Shown here piece after piece: positions 36,587-46,030 of a stretch of 64,000 nt of DNA. Below the pieces are notes generated by a model that was not told the origin of the DNA, made no database searches, and worked only from the letters and a program-made list of their open reading frames with translations. The position numbers and the translations under genes were made by a program. The DNA is from Macrotrachela quadricornifera (lineage: Eukaryota; Rotifera; Eurotatoria; Philodinida; Philodinidae), in assembly GCA_022393335.1 (NCBI GenBank), contig JAJEKB010021802.1:464271-528270 (forward strand), written 5' to 3'. Position 1 is the stretch's first letter. The number at the start of each line of letters is the position of its first letter.

Positions 36587-37645
36587 ATGACTACGTTAAC
36601 AAAAACTGAAACAGCCGAATTTTTAAATGAAATCGAAACTATATATGAACAACCATTATCATACAAATTGCGTGCATCATCAACATGGGTTAATAAATCA
36701 TATAAAGAACGTACTTTTTTTGAACGTTTTGCTTCAATAGATCTTGCTAGTAAAAAAAATTATATAGTTCAACCTAAAAATCCAAATCCACCACCAACAC
36801 ATAATATTTGGCTCGAACGTTTTTGGTTATCATATACAATTCCTCCAGCACTTATTATTCAAGCTCTTTGGTATCATTTTATACCTGAAAATAACTATTT
36901 TCATACATGGCATCCTCTTTTTGCATTTATTTTTTATACTGTTGCATTTTTTATTTTTACCTTACAACTTGTTGGTCGTTGTCATTATTATATGAAATAT
37001 TATGGAACTTTTGATGAAGATAAACGACCACGTGATTATGTTCCAGATAAATTAGTACCACGTCTTATTATTAGTGTTCTTATTTATTTAGCTGTACGTA
37101 CTGCTGGTGGTCTATTTCTTGGTGGATATGATCGTCATTCCCCACCTTCACTTGGTCATACTATTTCATGGTTTTTTATTATTAAAATTGGTTTATGGTT
37201 AATTGCTTTAGATTTTTTCTTTTATTCTTATCATCGTACAGTTCATACTGTTCCTTTCTTATGGAAAATTCATAGTTTACATCATTGTACGAAACATCCT
37301 ACACCATTACAATCAATTCTTGCTGGTGATATACAAGATTTAATTGAAATATTTCTTATACCACTTGCTGCTTCATTAGTTGTACCATTAACAACACATG
37401 AATTTTGGATTGCTCAATGTATACTTATCTATATGGAAGGTGGAGGTCATTCAGGTATACGTGCTTATTGGCCACATGTGATTTTATATGAAATTCTTCA
37501 ACCATTTGGCATGGAATTATGCGTTGAAGATCATGATATACATCATCGATATGGAAAGAGTGGAATGAATTATGGTAAACAAACGAGAATTTTTGATCGA
37601 CTCTTTGGTACACTTAGTGAACGAGTTGATTGTGTACAAAAATAA
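36587..37645 (+). CDS. Fatty acid hydroxylase superfamily protein, fungal-like
   Basis: Single coding exon of 352 residues. The ATG follows TTTTAGTA, so a 5' UTR intron may end there. The membrane di-iron histidine clusters are present: HRTVH (216-220), HSLHH (229-233), a HSG (288-290) and HDIHH (316-320), followed by NYGKQTRIFDRLFGT, a typical C-terminus of the sterol desaturase/fatty acid hydroxylase family. Several hydrophobic helices (residues 84-130, 158-176, 194-213, 253-285) fit an ER membrane enzyme that hydroxylates or desaturates a lipid using oxygen; the substrate is unknown. The layout around WKIHS..HH and IEDHD..HH resembles fungal and bacterial homologs more than animal SC5D, MSMO1 or FA2H, so horizontal origin is possible. 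AATAAA motifs follow at about 37648 and 37722. Confidence 0.85.
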   Translation: MTTLTKTETAEFLNEIETIYEQPLSYKLRASSTWVNKSYKERTFFERFASIDLASKKNYIVQPKNPNPPPTHNIWLERFWLSYTIPPALIIQALWYHFIPENNYFHTWHPLFAFIFYTVAFFIFTLQLVGRCHYYMKYYGTFDEDKRPRDYVPDKLVPRLIISVLIYLAVRTAGGLFLGGYDRHSPPSLGHTISWFFIIKIGLWLIALDFFFYSYHRTVHTVPFLWKIHSLHHCTKHPTPLQSILAGDIQDLIEIFLIPLAASLVVPLTTHEFWIAQCILIYMEGGGHSGIRAYWPHVILYEILQPFGMELCVEDHDIHHRYGKSGMNYGKQTRIFDRLFGTLSERVDCVQK

Positions 37646-40097
37646 GATGAATAAAAAGGTCAAAAAATAACACTAACAAACTATGATCATCACTATTTGT
37701 ACAAAATAAGACAAATTTTTTAAATAAAGAGTTTTTTTTTCATTAAGAATACTTATAAGATTATTGTTTATCATACTGAAAAATAGATGAAATATTCTTT
37801 GTGCATTTTATTTAAACGAGTCGAAAAAACATATTGTTATAATGATTCGATTGAATAATAGATAACGCATGACACTATCAGACATCTAGTTACACTACGA
37901 CCGTCTCAAAATTGTAGGCGATCATCCACAAGGATTGCATTATTCTCCTTGAAAAATTTTGAGTTAATAATAAAAAACTGTAAGATTGAAATTAAGGGAG
38001 AGATTTATCAGTACTTTCTCAAACAAATCCAGCTGATCATACTTATTTAAAGTAATAATCAAAAGAAAAGATAATTCCCTCGGATCTCAGCCATTACAAC
38101 TGCTGTTGCTCTGAAAATTTGACTGTATATAGATCTTGATTAATGTAAGTCAGCAGCGAAATCCGCACCTTCATAGTCTGAGTTAAAAGAGAGTTATGAT
38201 GTATGGGATCCATTTTCATTGCGAACGTCATAACTCTAGAACAACACAGTCATAGAAGCTGCGGGACGTGTCATTTTGTAGCCCAGTATACTGGCTATTT
38301 GTGGTAAAATTTTCATCAAAATTCATTGAGTTATTGTGAGGTTAGGTACATTTTATTATAAGGATACATATGCTTAGAAACTGTTAAATCTCATTGTGTG
38401 ATTTCGACAGATCAACTTCCAACTTACAGAAAATATAGCCCGGGAGGCCCTTACTATTCTCTAAAATTTTCAGACGTCTATCGCGTCATTTTCTTGTCAA
38501 TAAAGAAAAAAATGTCCGCATATTGGAAAATGGTTACATGTTGAAATCAACATTCTAATTTATTAGTATAGAAAACTATCGTAAATGAGAAGAAAAGAAA
38601 CACTTAACATTGTTTCAGTATATAGTCAAGATCATTTGTGTCACTTTCAGCAGAGACCTTAATGTATTGATAACAAAGTGAATGCAATATGCTTTGATAA
38701 CTATAAAGATCCAAGAGACCATCTAAATAATCCTGTTTCACTTGAATCAACATATTTTCATTTGTATAGTTATGTTAACATTGCATAACTTATGTGTACA
38801 AATCCACACTTGACTTCCATTTTTTTCATTCGTCCCAAACCAAAATGATAGTTTTTAAACATGATGAAATTATTACCAAATTGTATAGTGATTTTAGAGA
38901 AGCTACCATAGCTGACGATCAATATTTTTATTTAATTCATTTCATTTTATTTCGATCACTTATTAACAAGTAACGCTCGTCTGAAGACTCGCTCAGCTCT
39001 TTCTCGTAGAAATCGTGTTTCTAAACTACCATCAAGTTATTCATTTATAAAATTAAAAAAAACCAAAGTCAGATTCAAGTTCCTCGACTTCAACTACCTT
39101 TGATCAAACGTCATAAAAACAAATAGTTTTTGTTAAAAATTTGTCGTTTGTTTAAAAACTTGAACTTTAAAAATTTTTTATAAAACTAGCCTCAGATTTG
39201 AATTCATCGCCCTCAATTACTTTTCGGCCAACTCTTATGAATAGGTGTATCCAAAAAAGAAATTTTCCTTTTTCTTTTTATATTTATGACTGCTGATATA
39301 TACGTATAAGTCTTCAACGTTGAAGAGAGAAGCTTTCTCATTAGTGAGGAAATTTGCACTTGAAATAATAAAGTAATATGATAAAATCGGCATTTAGGTT
39401 ATGTTGTTATACCGCTTATCGAATGTCAATGAAAATATTAAATATAATTGTAATGTATTCGTTTTTAGCTTAATTGTAGTTGTTTTAATCATGTTTTTGT
39501 TATACCGAAGTAGAAATTTGTTGTTTGGAAGCTCAAGGTGGGGCAAAAGGCGATGTGGATGAATAAGATGTATTGACTTTTGAGCTGATGAAAATTCAGA
39601 TCTGGATTTCAATATTGTGGAAGAATTATTTACAGTAGTGTCCGCGGGCATTGACGAATGGAGTCTTGTGACCCAAAATATGGGAGGGAATGAAGAGGGA
39701 TAATACGCAAGTGATTGCACTTTCAATCCATTACTTATATTTGTTGATACTTAAGCCATGGTATATTTCGATTTTCAATTTGTACTGTTTGACAATTTGG
39801 TCATACTTGAAATGTATGTTAGAATGTAAGTTTAAATGATGATTGCGATTGATTCGGTTAGTGCTATTCGTAATATCTTGTATGTTGGATGTTTTTCTGC
39901 TCTAGAAGTGTGAAAATAAAGGTCTTTTTTTAAATTGTTTTTTACATTTCTCTTATTTCTTTGTTTTTTTTAAATATTCATACAGGTACATATTTTTTTA
40001 ATTTTTATTTACATATTTATATATTTATTTACATAGTCTTGTACATATTTTGTACAAGACTGTTTATGAACAAGTAAAAAAAAACACTATAAAGAAA
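37646..40097. other. Repeat-bearing intergenic region
   Basis: There is no supported intact gene. A moderately GC-richer block at 38050-38520 contains a short inverted repeat (AGAGTTATGA near 38190 with TCATAACTCT near 38228) and looks transposon-derived. One copy of an interspersed repeat starts at 38967. The 110-codon minus-strand frame 39394-39726 has unusual codon choice and no domain; it might belong to the small gene just upstream, but I cannot connect them. Confidence 0.4.
38967..39245. repeat. Interspersed repeat, copy 1
   Basis: ACAAGTAACGCTCGTC, then CTTTCTCGTAGAAATCGTGT and TTCTAAACTACC, then AAAGTCAGATTCAAGTTC recurs in the same orientation at 41661. A second partial unit (CTCAGATTTGAATTC..ATTACTTTTCGGCCAACTCT) follows at 39183. 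Probably fragments of one transposable element. Confidence 0.7.
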
Positions 40098-40416
40098 TTA
40101 TTTATAAAAATTATTAGAAGAAAAAACTTCTATTGACATATTTACAGGGTCATGGCCAGGCATAAATGCCGGCCAACACCACTGATGTTGAACCGGCTTG
40201 TGGCCTTGGTCGTCTAGAAAAGAGATGTTTTTTATTAGCTTTTTGAAATTATAAAAATCTAAGCTTACCCATGACTAGTGTACACCCAGCTTTGTACACT
40301 GGTTCACCTCCGATGTACCCGACAAAGTCACATGGAACCTATTTTAATGATCACAAAAATTCTTGAAAAATTAGAATTAAATCACTCACCTGGTGGTCTT
40401 CGTACTTAGGGTTCAT
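40098..40416 (-). CDS. Small GC-rich three-exon gene, unknown function
   Basis: Exons 40390-40416, 40269-40338 and 40098-40213 join to 213 bases (70 residues), with donors GTGAGTG and GTAAGC and acceptors ending AG; the ATG sits in ACCATG, a strong animal initiation context. The product starts MNPKYEDHQVPCDFVGYIGG and continues with GEPVYKAGCTLVMDDQGHKP and QHQWCWPAFMPGHDP before a weaker tail. It has three Cys, two Trp and many Gly/Pro, and no signal peptide. The exons are far richer in G+C than any neighbour, which suggests strong constraint or foreign origin. The last exon also contains a possible donor after GHDP (GTAAAT), so further exons may exist. I do not recognise the family. Confidence 0.45.
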
Positions 40417-42503
40417 GGTGACTCGTTCCCGAGGCCACCGAGTTGTAGCACCGTATCATTTCGCCATATTTTGCATGTCATAATACGGTACTGTCGCCAG
40501 TATCGTTGGACTTTTTTGATGGAGGAAGGCGCGTAGAAATAGGCATGTTAATAATCCGAAAAAGATTCGATGATTAAAGGCTTGATTGAAAAAAATAGGA
40601 ATAGATTGTCTTCTTTTGAGGATGAGTAAAACGATTTTTATGCATATGCATCACGTTATATAAATGTGATGATGGCCACTCGTCAAGTTGAAGTTAATAT
40701 CATATGAAAGATAAACATTACAAGAAAGTATTCACTACTATTAGAGAAAACATTCTTTCAATGGTTTCTTATACTTTATTTTAAAAATGAAAAGCACACG
40801 TTATAAGAATAGATAGAGATACGAGAGAGATCGATACATCTGACTAGAGAGAAACACACGTATATATGTATGCGAGAGAAAAAAGAATATCATGTAACGG
40901 TAGAAAAAGATATATCGATATCATACCAACAAAGAATATAATATGTGATATTATGTATAGAAAGAAGACGAAGAGAGAGAGAAAAAAAGAAAGAATGACC
41001 TATATATGGACATAATGTGAAGGACAGAGCCTGTAATAACTGCGCATCTCTGAAAGAATACGTGCCGTTAATTTTTATTTTCAACAATACAAATGACCAC
41101 TGACAGATCATCCATCAATTATGAGAAGATTCATCGCTCAAGCATCAAACAATCACAAATTTTATGCATACCAACTGATAATTTCGATATTCGGTTTATA
41201 AAAGAAAAAAATGTACAAGCATATCATCCACAACGAGTTGTTTCTTTTTTCAATCTTACTATTATTTGTCTTTAACATATTCGTACTTTTTATTTCATAT
41301 ATGATTCTCTTATGAATCTTATACAATGACCTTCACATTACATGATAGAATGTTCTGTCAAAGAAGAGCTTTCAATACTTATAATCTGACTTTTATGCAA
41401 AAACTTTTAAGATAATACATGTTTATTGCTAAAGAATAAGATTTCAAAAAAAAGTAAACTATATTTCTACAAAAAACGTTTGATAATTAAATTTCTAAAA
41501 TAATTTGCTTGGTTATTATTATTAGTATGGTATATTTTCTAGTTTATAAATGAGCAAAAGACAATATCAAGATTTTAAAAATTCAATTCTAAATCAAGTG
41601 TTTTTAAGAGAAAAACATAAAATTGAAACAGTATGAATATATTACTGCACATTTAATTTACAAGTAGCGCTCGTCCAAAAACTCATTCAGGTCTTTCTCG
41701 TAGAAATCGTGTTTCTAAACTACCGTCAAGCTATTCACTTATAAAATTAAAAAAAAACAAAGTCAGATTCAAGTTCTCGGACATTAACTGGCTTTAGATT
41801 TTAATTCCTCGTCCTCGATTACACTTCGAACAACTCTGTATTACAGGATTCTTTATTTGGCTCTACCCTAAGTGAGAACTAACACGACGTGAAGCATCCA
41901 AGAATGCGATAAAAAGACTATCATAAAAGAACAGAACAAATGGAAGAGAAAGAATGTGTAAGACGAACAGAGAGAGAGAGTAAGACCAAAGTATATGAAG
42001 AGTAAATGATGTGAAGGCATGCAAACAACATGCCTGTAACACTCTGAAAAAAAATTTTTTTGTAAAGAAGTGATCCTTTGTGTAAGAAAATGATTCTTAA
42101 AAAAATTTTAAAAAAGCTAATATCAGATTCAAATTCCTCGACCCCGATTACCCTTCGGTCAACCTTTATAAAAATAATCTCTCTTATACCTTTACATAAT
42201 TCTGGGACCAATCAGCGACGTGCGGACATAGAAGCAAGCAAACAAACAAACAATTTATTCTTGCTAGACTCTTCTCTACGAGAAAGAGAATACTTTAGTT
42301 AGAAGCATGCGTAAAAAATATTCTGGACAGCGCATGACGTACATTGCTGGGTTATCTCTAAAAAGATAATATCCCTTCGAAAGAGTATTTATAAAACACG
42401 CAAACACTCCCAAATCAAGAGTTGATCCTACGAATTCCCACGAATACCCAAAATACTTGAGAATTAGAGTGATTTCCCAATCAATACTGTTTTTCTCAAC
42501 CTA
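40417..42503. other. Intergenic region with repeats
   Basis: There is no supported gene. It contains GA-rich tracts (40800-40995), repeat copy 2 at 41661 and a third fragment at 42110. Short frames on both strands lack support. Confidence 0.4.
41661..41840. repeat. Interspersed repeat, copy 2
   Basis: Direct copy of the 38967 repeat, sharing CTTTCTCGTAGAAATCGTGT, TTCTAAACTACC and AAAGTCAGATTCAAGTTC, followed by the second unit (TAATTCCTCGTCCTCGATTA). A third fragment of the second unit (TCAGATTCAAATTCCTCGAC) lies at 42123. Confidence 0.7.
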
Positions 42504-42770
42504 CGAACACCCAAATCGCTTCACCAATCGATAGAGCGAATCAATTTAGATATGTAAGCAAAAAATTTGATTTTTTTATACTAGATCAAGAAAAATGGCA
42601 GGAATCTATTTTTTTAGTTTCTTCTATTATATCGAATGACTCATAATATGGAAAAATTCAAAAAGTGAGTCCCTGCCATTTTTCTTAATTTAGCATAAAA
42701 AAATTTGATTTTTTGCTTACATACCTAAGTTGACTCGCTCTATCGATTAGTGAAGAGATTTGGATGTTCG
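42504..42770. mobile_element. Foldback MITE, about 267 bp
   Basis: The left arm (CGAACACCCAAATCGCTTCA, CAATCGATAGAGCGA, GTAAGCAAAAAATTTGA, AAATGGCAG) is answered in reverse complement by the right arm (CTGCCATTTTTC, AAAAAATTTGATTTTTTGCT, TCGCTCTATCGATT, GGATGTTCG). The central loop is about 60 bp. No coding capacity. Confidence 0.8.
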
Positions 42771-43422
42771 TGTATTTTACAAATACCTTCATTCTGAAAA
42801 AAGACGTTTGTACTGACGATCCCTTGTAATTATTTTCACTTGTTTTCATAATGCGGGCATTCTCCATTTTGTGGTCATTTTTTTCCTTCAATTAAGAAGA
42901 CACACTAAAATTCGTATAAAATAATATTCTCAAAAGCAAGATGAAAATCAAATAAATCCAATTTTATATGTTTAGTGAAATCATTTCGTTCTAAAATCAA
43001 TTCTCCCTTTTTTATTATTTAATTAAAATAAAACATTATTGTCAAGTATGAAATATCAATAAACGTTTTTCAAAAAAACATTATAATGTATAACATCAAC
43101 ATAAACTCAAGGATAATCGACTAAATAACTTTATCAATAATACATTTTATTTTGACAGTCAATGTGACGCATTATTTAACTTGCATTATTCATCTATATT
43201 CGTTTTTTTTTTACAACTAACATATATCGAATTGCAAATAAGCAAAAAAAAATAACCACATAAGTGCTCTTTATTCTGCATGATGGTTGAAGGTTGCAAC
43301 CATGTTTCGTCTTCTTTCTCTTTTTCTTCTTCTTTTGCAAACAGTAAATGATGTGTATAAAAAAAAAAACAAGACGAAAATATTTTTTACGTTAGTATTT
43401 ATTAACATAAGTTGGTGTGCAT
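42771..43422. other. Intergenic region upstream of the B-box gene
   Basis: AT-rich, no supported gene; should contain the promoter and leader of the B-box gene. Minus-strand frames here are shadows. Confidence 0.45.
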
Positions 43423-44742
43423 ATGTCTCTTGAAAGTAACAATATAACTTTACAATGTGTAATAAGTGGATGTAGACGTCCAGCAAATGTTTTATGTTAT
43501 TGTTGTAAAGAAAATCTGTGTCGAAATCATTATAATGAACATGATTATTTAAATTCAAAATTAAATCTTTTAGCTGATGAAATTGATACATTTGATAGAC
43601 AATTATTAGGTATTGATTTAAAAAAATACGTCATAAATTCAAATGATAAATTACAACAATGGCGTATTGATTGTTATAAATCAATTGATCATTATTGTGA
43701 ACAAAAATATCGTGAAATCGAACAATTTTTAATGAAAATTATTCATCATAAACGTGAAAATATCGAAGAAATTCGTACAAATATGCTTGAATTAGTTCAA
43801 AAACGTCATATGACACTTGAATTAATTGATTCATTAACATCTAATCTTCGTACAATTGAAAATGAAATGACTAATATTGATCAACAATATCTTTCAATTC
43901 AAACATCACCATTAATATTAGATAAAAATTTAATTCAAATTGAAGAATTAATAACAGAAGAATTTGATCTTTCATCACTTTCATCTGTATATAAAACAAT
44001 TAATTATACACGACAAGGTTTATATCCAATTGCAAGTAATAATCAATATTTATTAATAAATCGTGAACCATATTTATGTTTAATTGATCGAAATTTAAAA
44101 ATAATTAAACAAACATTATGGAATCATGGACAAATATTTGATATGTGTTGGTCATCAGCATTATCAAAATTTTTTCTTCTTACACTTAATCAAATATATA
44201 TGTTTGATATAAATACAATATCAATCGAACGTGTAGATGCAACACAAAAATTACGTTGGCTTTCATGTACATGTTCGGATACATCTTTATTTTTATCAAC
44301 AAATGAAAAAGGTTCATCAATATGTGAATTTAATTTATTAAATTCATTACAAACAGCTAAAAGATGGGATACACCAGATACATGTACAAAAGATGAACGT
44401 ATACATGATATTATTTATAATAAAGGAACACTTATTTTAATGATTGAAAATCCTTTAACAGAAAGAATACGTTTAGAATTACGATCATCAGCTAGATTTG
44501 ATCGTTTATGGACACTTCAATTAGATATTGATTATCAATCGAAAGTATTTAGTTGTTGTTTACTTAATTATGATCAATGGTTAGTTGTTGATAGTAATAC
44601 ATCACGTCTTATTCAAATAACAATGGATGGAAAAATAAAATCTACATGTTATTATAATCCAGTACCTTGTTGTGCTTGTCTTTTTGGTTTTGATTTATTA
44701 GCTATATCAACACTTCATGGTGTTAATTTACATAAACTTTAA
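43423..44742 (+). CDS. B-box zinc finger protein with coiled coil and propeller-like C-terminus
   Basis: Single exon, 439 residues, from ATG 43423 (MSLESNNITL). The N-terminus holds a B-box-like zinc motif: Cys12, Cys17, Cys25, Cys28, Cys33, His36 and His40 (CVISGCRRPANVLCYCCKEN then LCRNHYNEH). A long helical region follows (residues about 45-165, charged, with the heptad-like KRENIEEIRTNMLELVQKRH). The C-terminal 240 residues contain repeated short beta motifs (YLLINREPYLCLIDRNLK, FDMCWSSALSKFFLLTLNQI, SSICEFNL, WLVVDSNTSRLIQITMDGK) consistent with a beta-propeller. This layout resembles TRIM-NHL proteins without a RING finger. I recall such genes as an expanded family in bdelloids. Role unknown; ubiquitin ligation is unlikely without RING. 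Confidence 0.72.
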   Translation: MSLESNNITLQCVISGCRRPANVLCYCCKENLCRNHYNEHDYLNSKLNLLADEIDTFDRQLLGIDLKKYVINSNDKLQQWRIDCYKSIDHYCEQKYREIEQFLMKIIHHKRENIEEIRTNMLELVQKRHMTLELIDSLTSNLRTIENEMTNIDQQYLSIQTSPLILDKNLIQIEELITEEFDLSSLSSVYKTINYTRQGLYPIASNNQYLLINREPYLCLIDRNLKIIKQTLWNHGQIFDMCWSSALSKFFLLTLNQIYMFDINTISIERVDATQKLRWLSCTCSDTSLFLSTNEKGSSICEFNLLNSLQTAKRWDTPDTCTKDERIHDIIYNKGTLILMIENPLTERIRLELRSSARFDRLWTLQLDIDYQSKVFSCCLLNYDQWLVVDSNTSRLIQITMDGKIKSTCYYNPVPCCACLFGFDLLAISTLHGVNLHKL

Positions 44743-45143
44743 ATTGAATAAATATTAACAATATATATATATATATTAGTGGTAGCAAAAAAAATAATAA
44801 TAACAAAATTTTTTCTTTTAAATATAGATTATTGTAAATATTTATTTTTGAATAATATAACTCAATGTGAAAATATAGAATTTTAATATTATTAATAACG
44901 AATTTTTGTATTTAACAGAGAAAAAAAATATGAGAATTATAATTGGTAATTTATTTCAAGATTTGTTTTTTTGTTTTCTTTTTCGATTTTTATCGAAAAT
45001 AACTTTTTTAAAAAAAGAAAAAAGTTAATATGAAGAAATTCTATTATTTGTCGATAACATAAATTTAATCGACAGAATACTTGTATATATTGAATATTTT
45101 ATTTGATCAAGAATACAAAAAAAAGAAAAACGTATGATACATT
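44743..45143. other. Short intergenic region between convergent genes
   Basis: Contains the 3' UTRs of the B-box gene (+) and the candidate peptide precursor (-), with an AT run at 44761-44777. No gene. Confidence 0.5.
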
Positions 45144-45507
45144 TTATCCCATAAATTCCCTTGGATCACCTTTGACAATTGCTTTAGCTCGTTTTAAAAT
45201 ATTTGGTGATCGATCATGTTCAGATGGAATATATTGTTCACCTGTAAGAAAATTTAATAATCTTTTAGTAATTGATGATGGTTTATAAAGATTATGATTG
45301 AAATGATATATTTGTCTTCGTTCTTCATTATTATAATAATCATCATCTAATTGATCATTATGATCGAAATCAATATTTCGTGCCCTATGAAAAAAAAAGG
45401 TTTTTTTCTTTTTGTTAAATTATAAAATAAAATAATAATTTAATTTACTGGATTAAAACAAAAGCAAATGTAAAGATAAACCAAAGTAAATAGATATTTA
45501 TTTGCAT
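45144..45507 (-). CDS. Candidate neuropeptide precursor ending in an amidation glycine
   Basis: Two exons, 45449-45507 and 45144-45384, join in frame to exactly 100 codons including the stop (99 residues). Residues 1-20 (MQINIYLLWFIFTFAFVLIQ) form a strong signal peptide. The mature part is acidic, then basic, with dibasic KR sites at residues 60-61 and 84-85. Cleavage would release a 22-residue peptide (LLNFLTGEQ..RSPNIL) and a C-terminal one, AKAIVKGDPREFMG, whose final Gly before the stop could be converted to an amide (..REFM-amide). No cysteines are present. This layout is that of a small amidated neuropeptide precursor. I cannot match it to a named peptide family, so the role is inferred from architecture only. 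Confidence 0.55.
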
Positions 45508-46030
45508 GTTTCTGATTGTCTTTGACGCAAATGATAAATGTGAATATGTAATATTAATTGTTAATAGAAAAAAAATAAAAGAACTTCTTCTTTTTCTTTT
45601 TTTTTATTATAGAAAGATGCTTTCTTTATAGTATATGACTATACGCCAAGAAGTATTATTTTCGGAAGAGAAAAAATGAAGAATATTGTACTTTATATCT
45701 ACTAAGTGCTATAAGGAATAAATCAGTTTTTTCTTCTTATTTATATCTAAATGCATCACGTTCAGTATTGAAGCATGACATGATAATTTAATGAAGCAAA
45801 CATAGCAATATTGTTTGATGAATAAGAACAATGACTTAATATATTTATATTTTAATATAAATAGAAGATGTTTCTGTTTATCTTAATTGAAATATCTAAT
45901 GGAAATGAATGTGCTTCTTTTTTTTATTTAAGTAGTTCAAAAGATTTTAAGAATGAAAGCTTTTATATAAGTAACAAATCATGGACATTTACTTTTTTTC
46001 TTCAAAATGAAATATGCAAAAAGAAAAATA
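45508..46030. other. Intergenic region
   Basis: Upstream region of the peptide gene and 3' flank of INTS10. The plus-strand frame at 45868-46071 is not supported by motif or context. Confidence 0.45.

Noticed and set aside
39394..39726. 110-codon minus-strand frame near the small GC-rich gene
   Set aside because: Could not link it by a credible acceptor to the GTAAAT donor near 40142; no domain.
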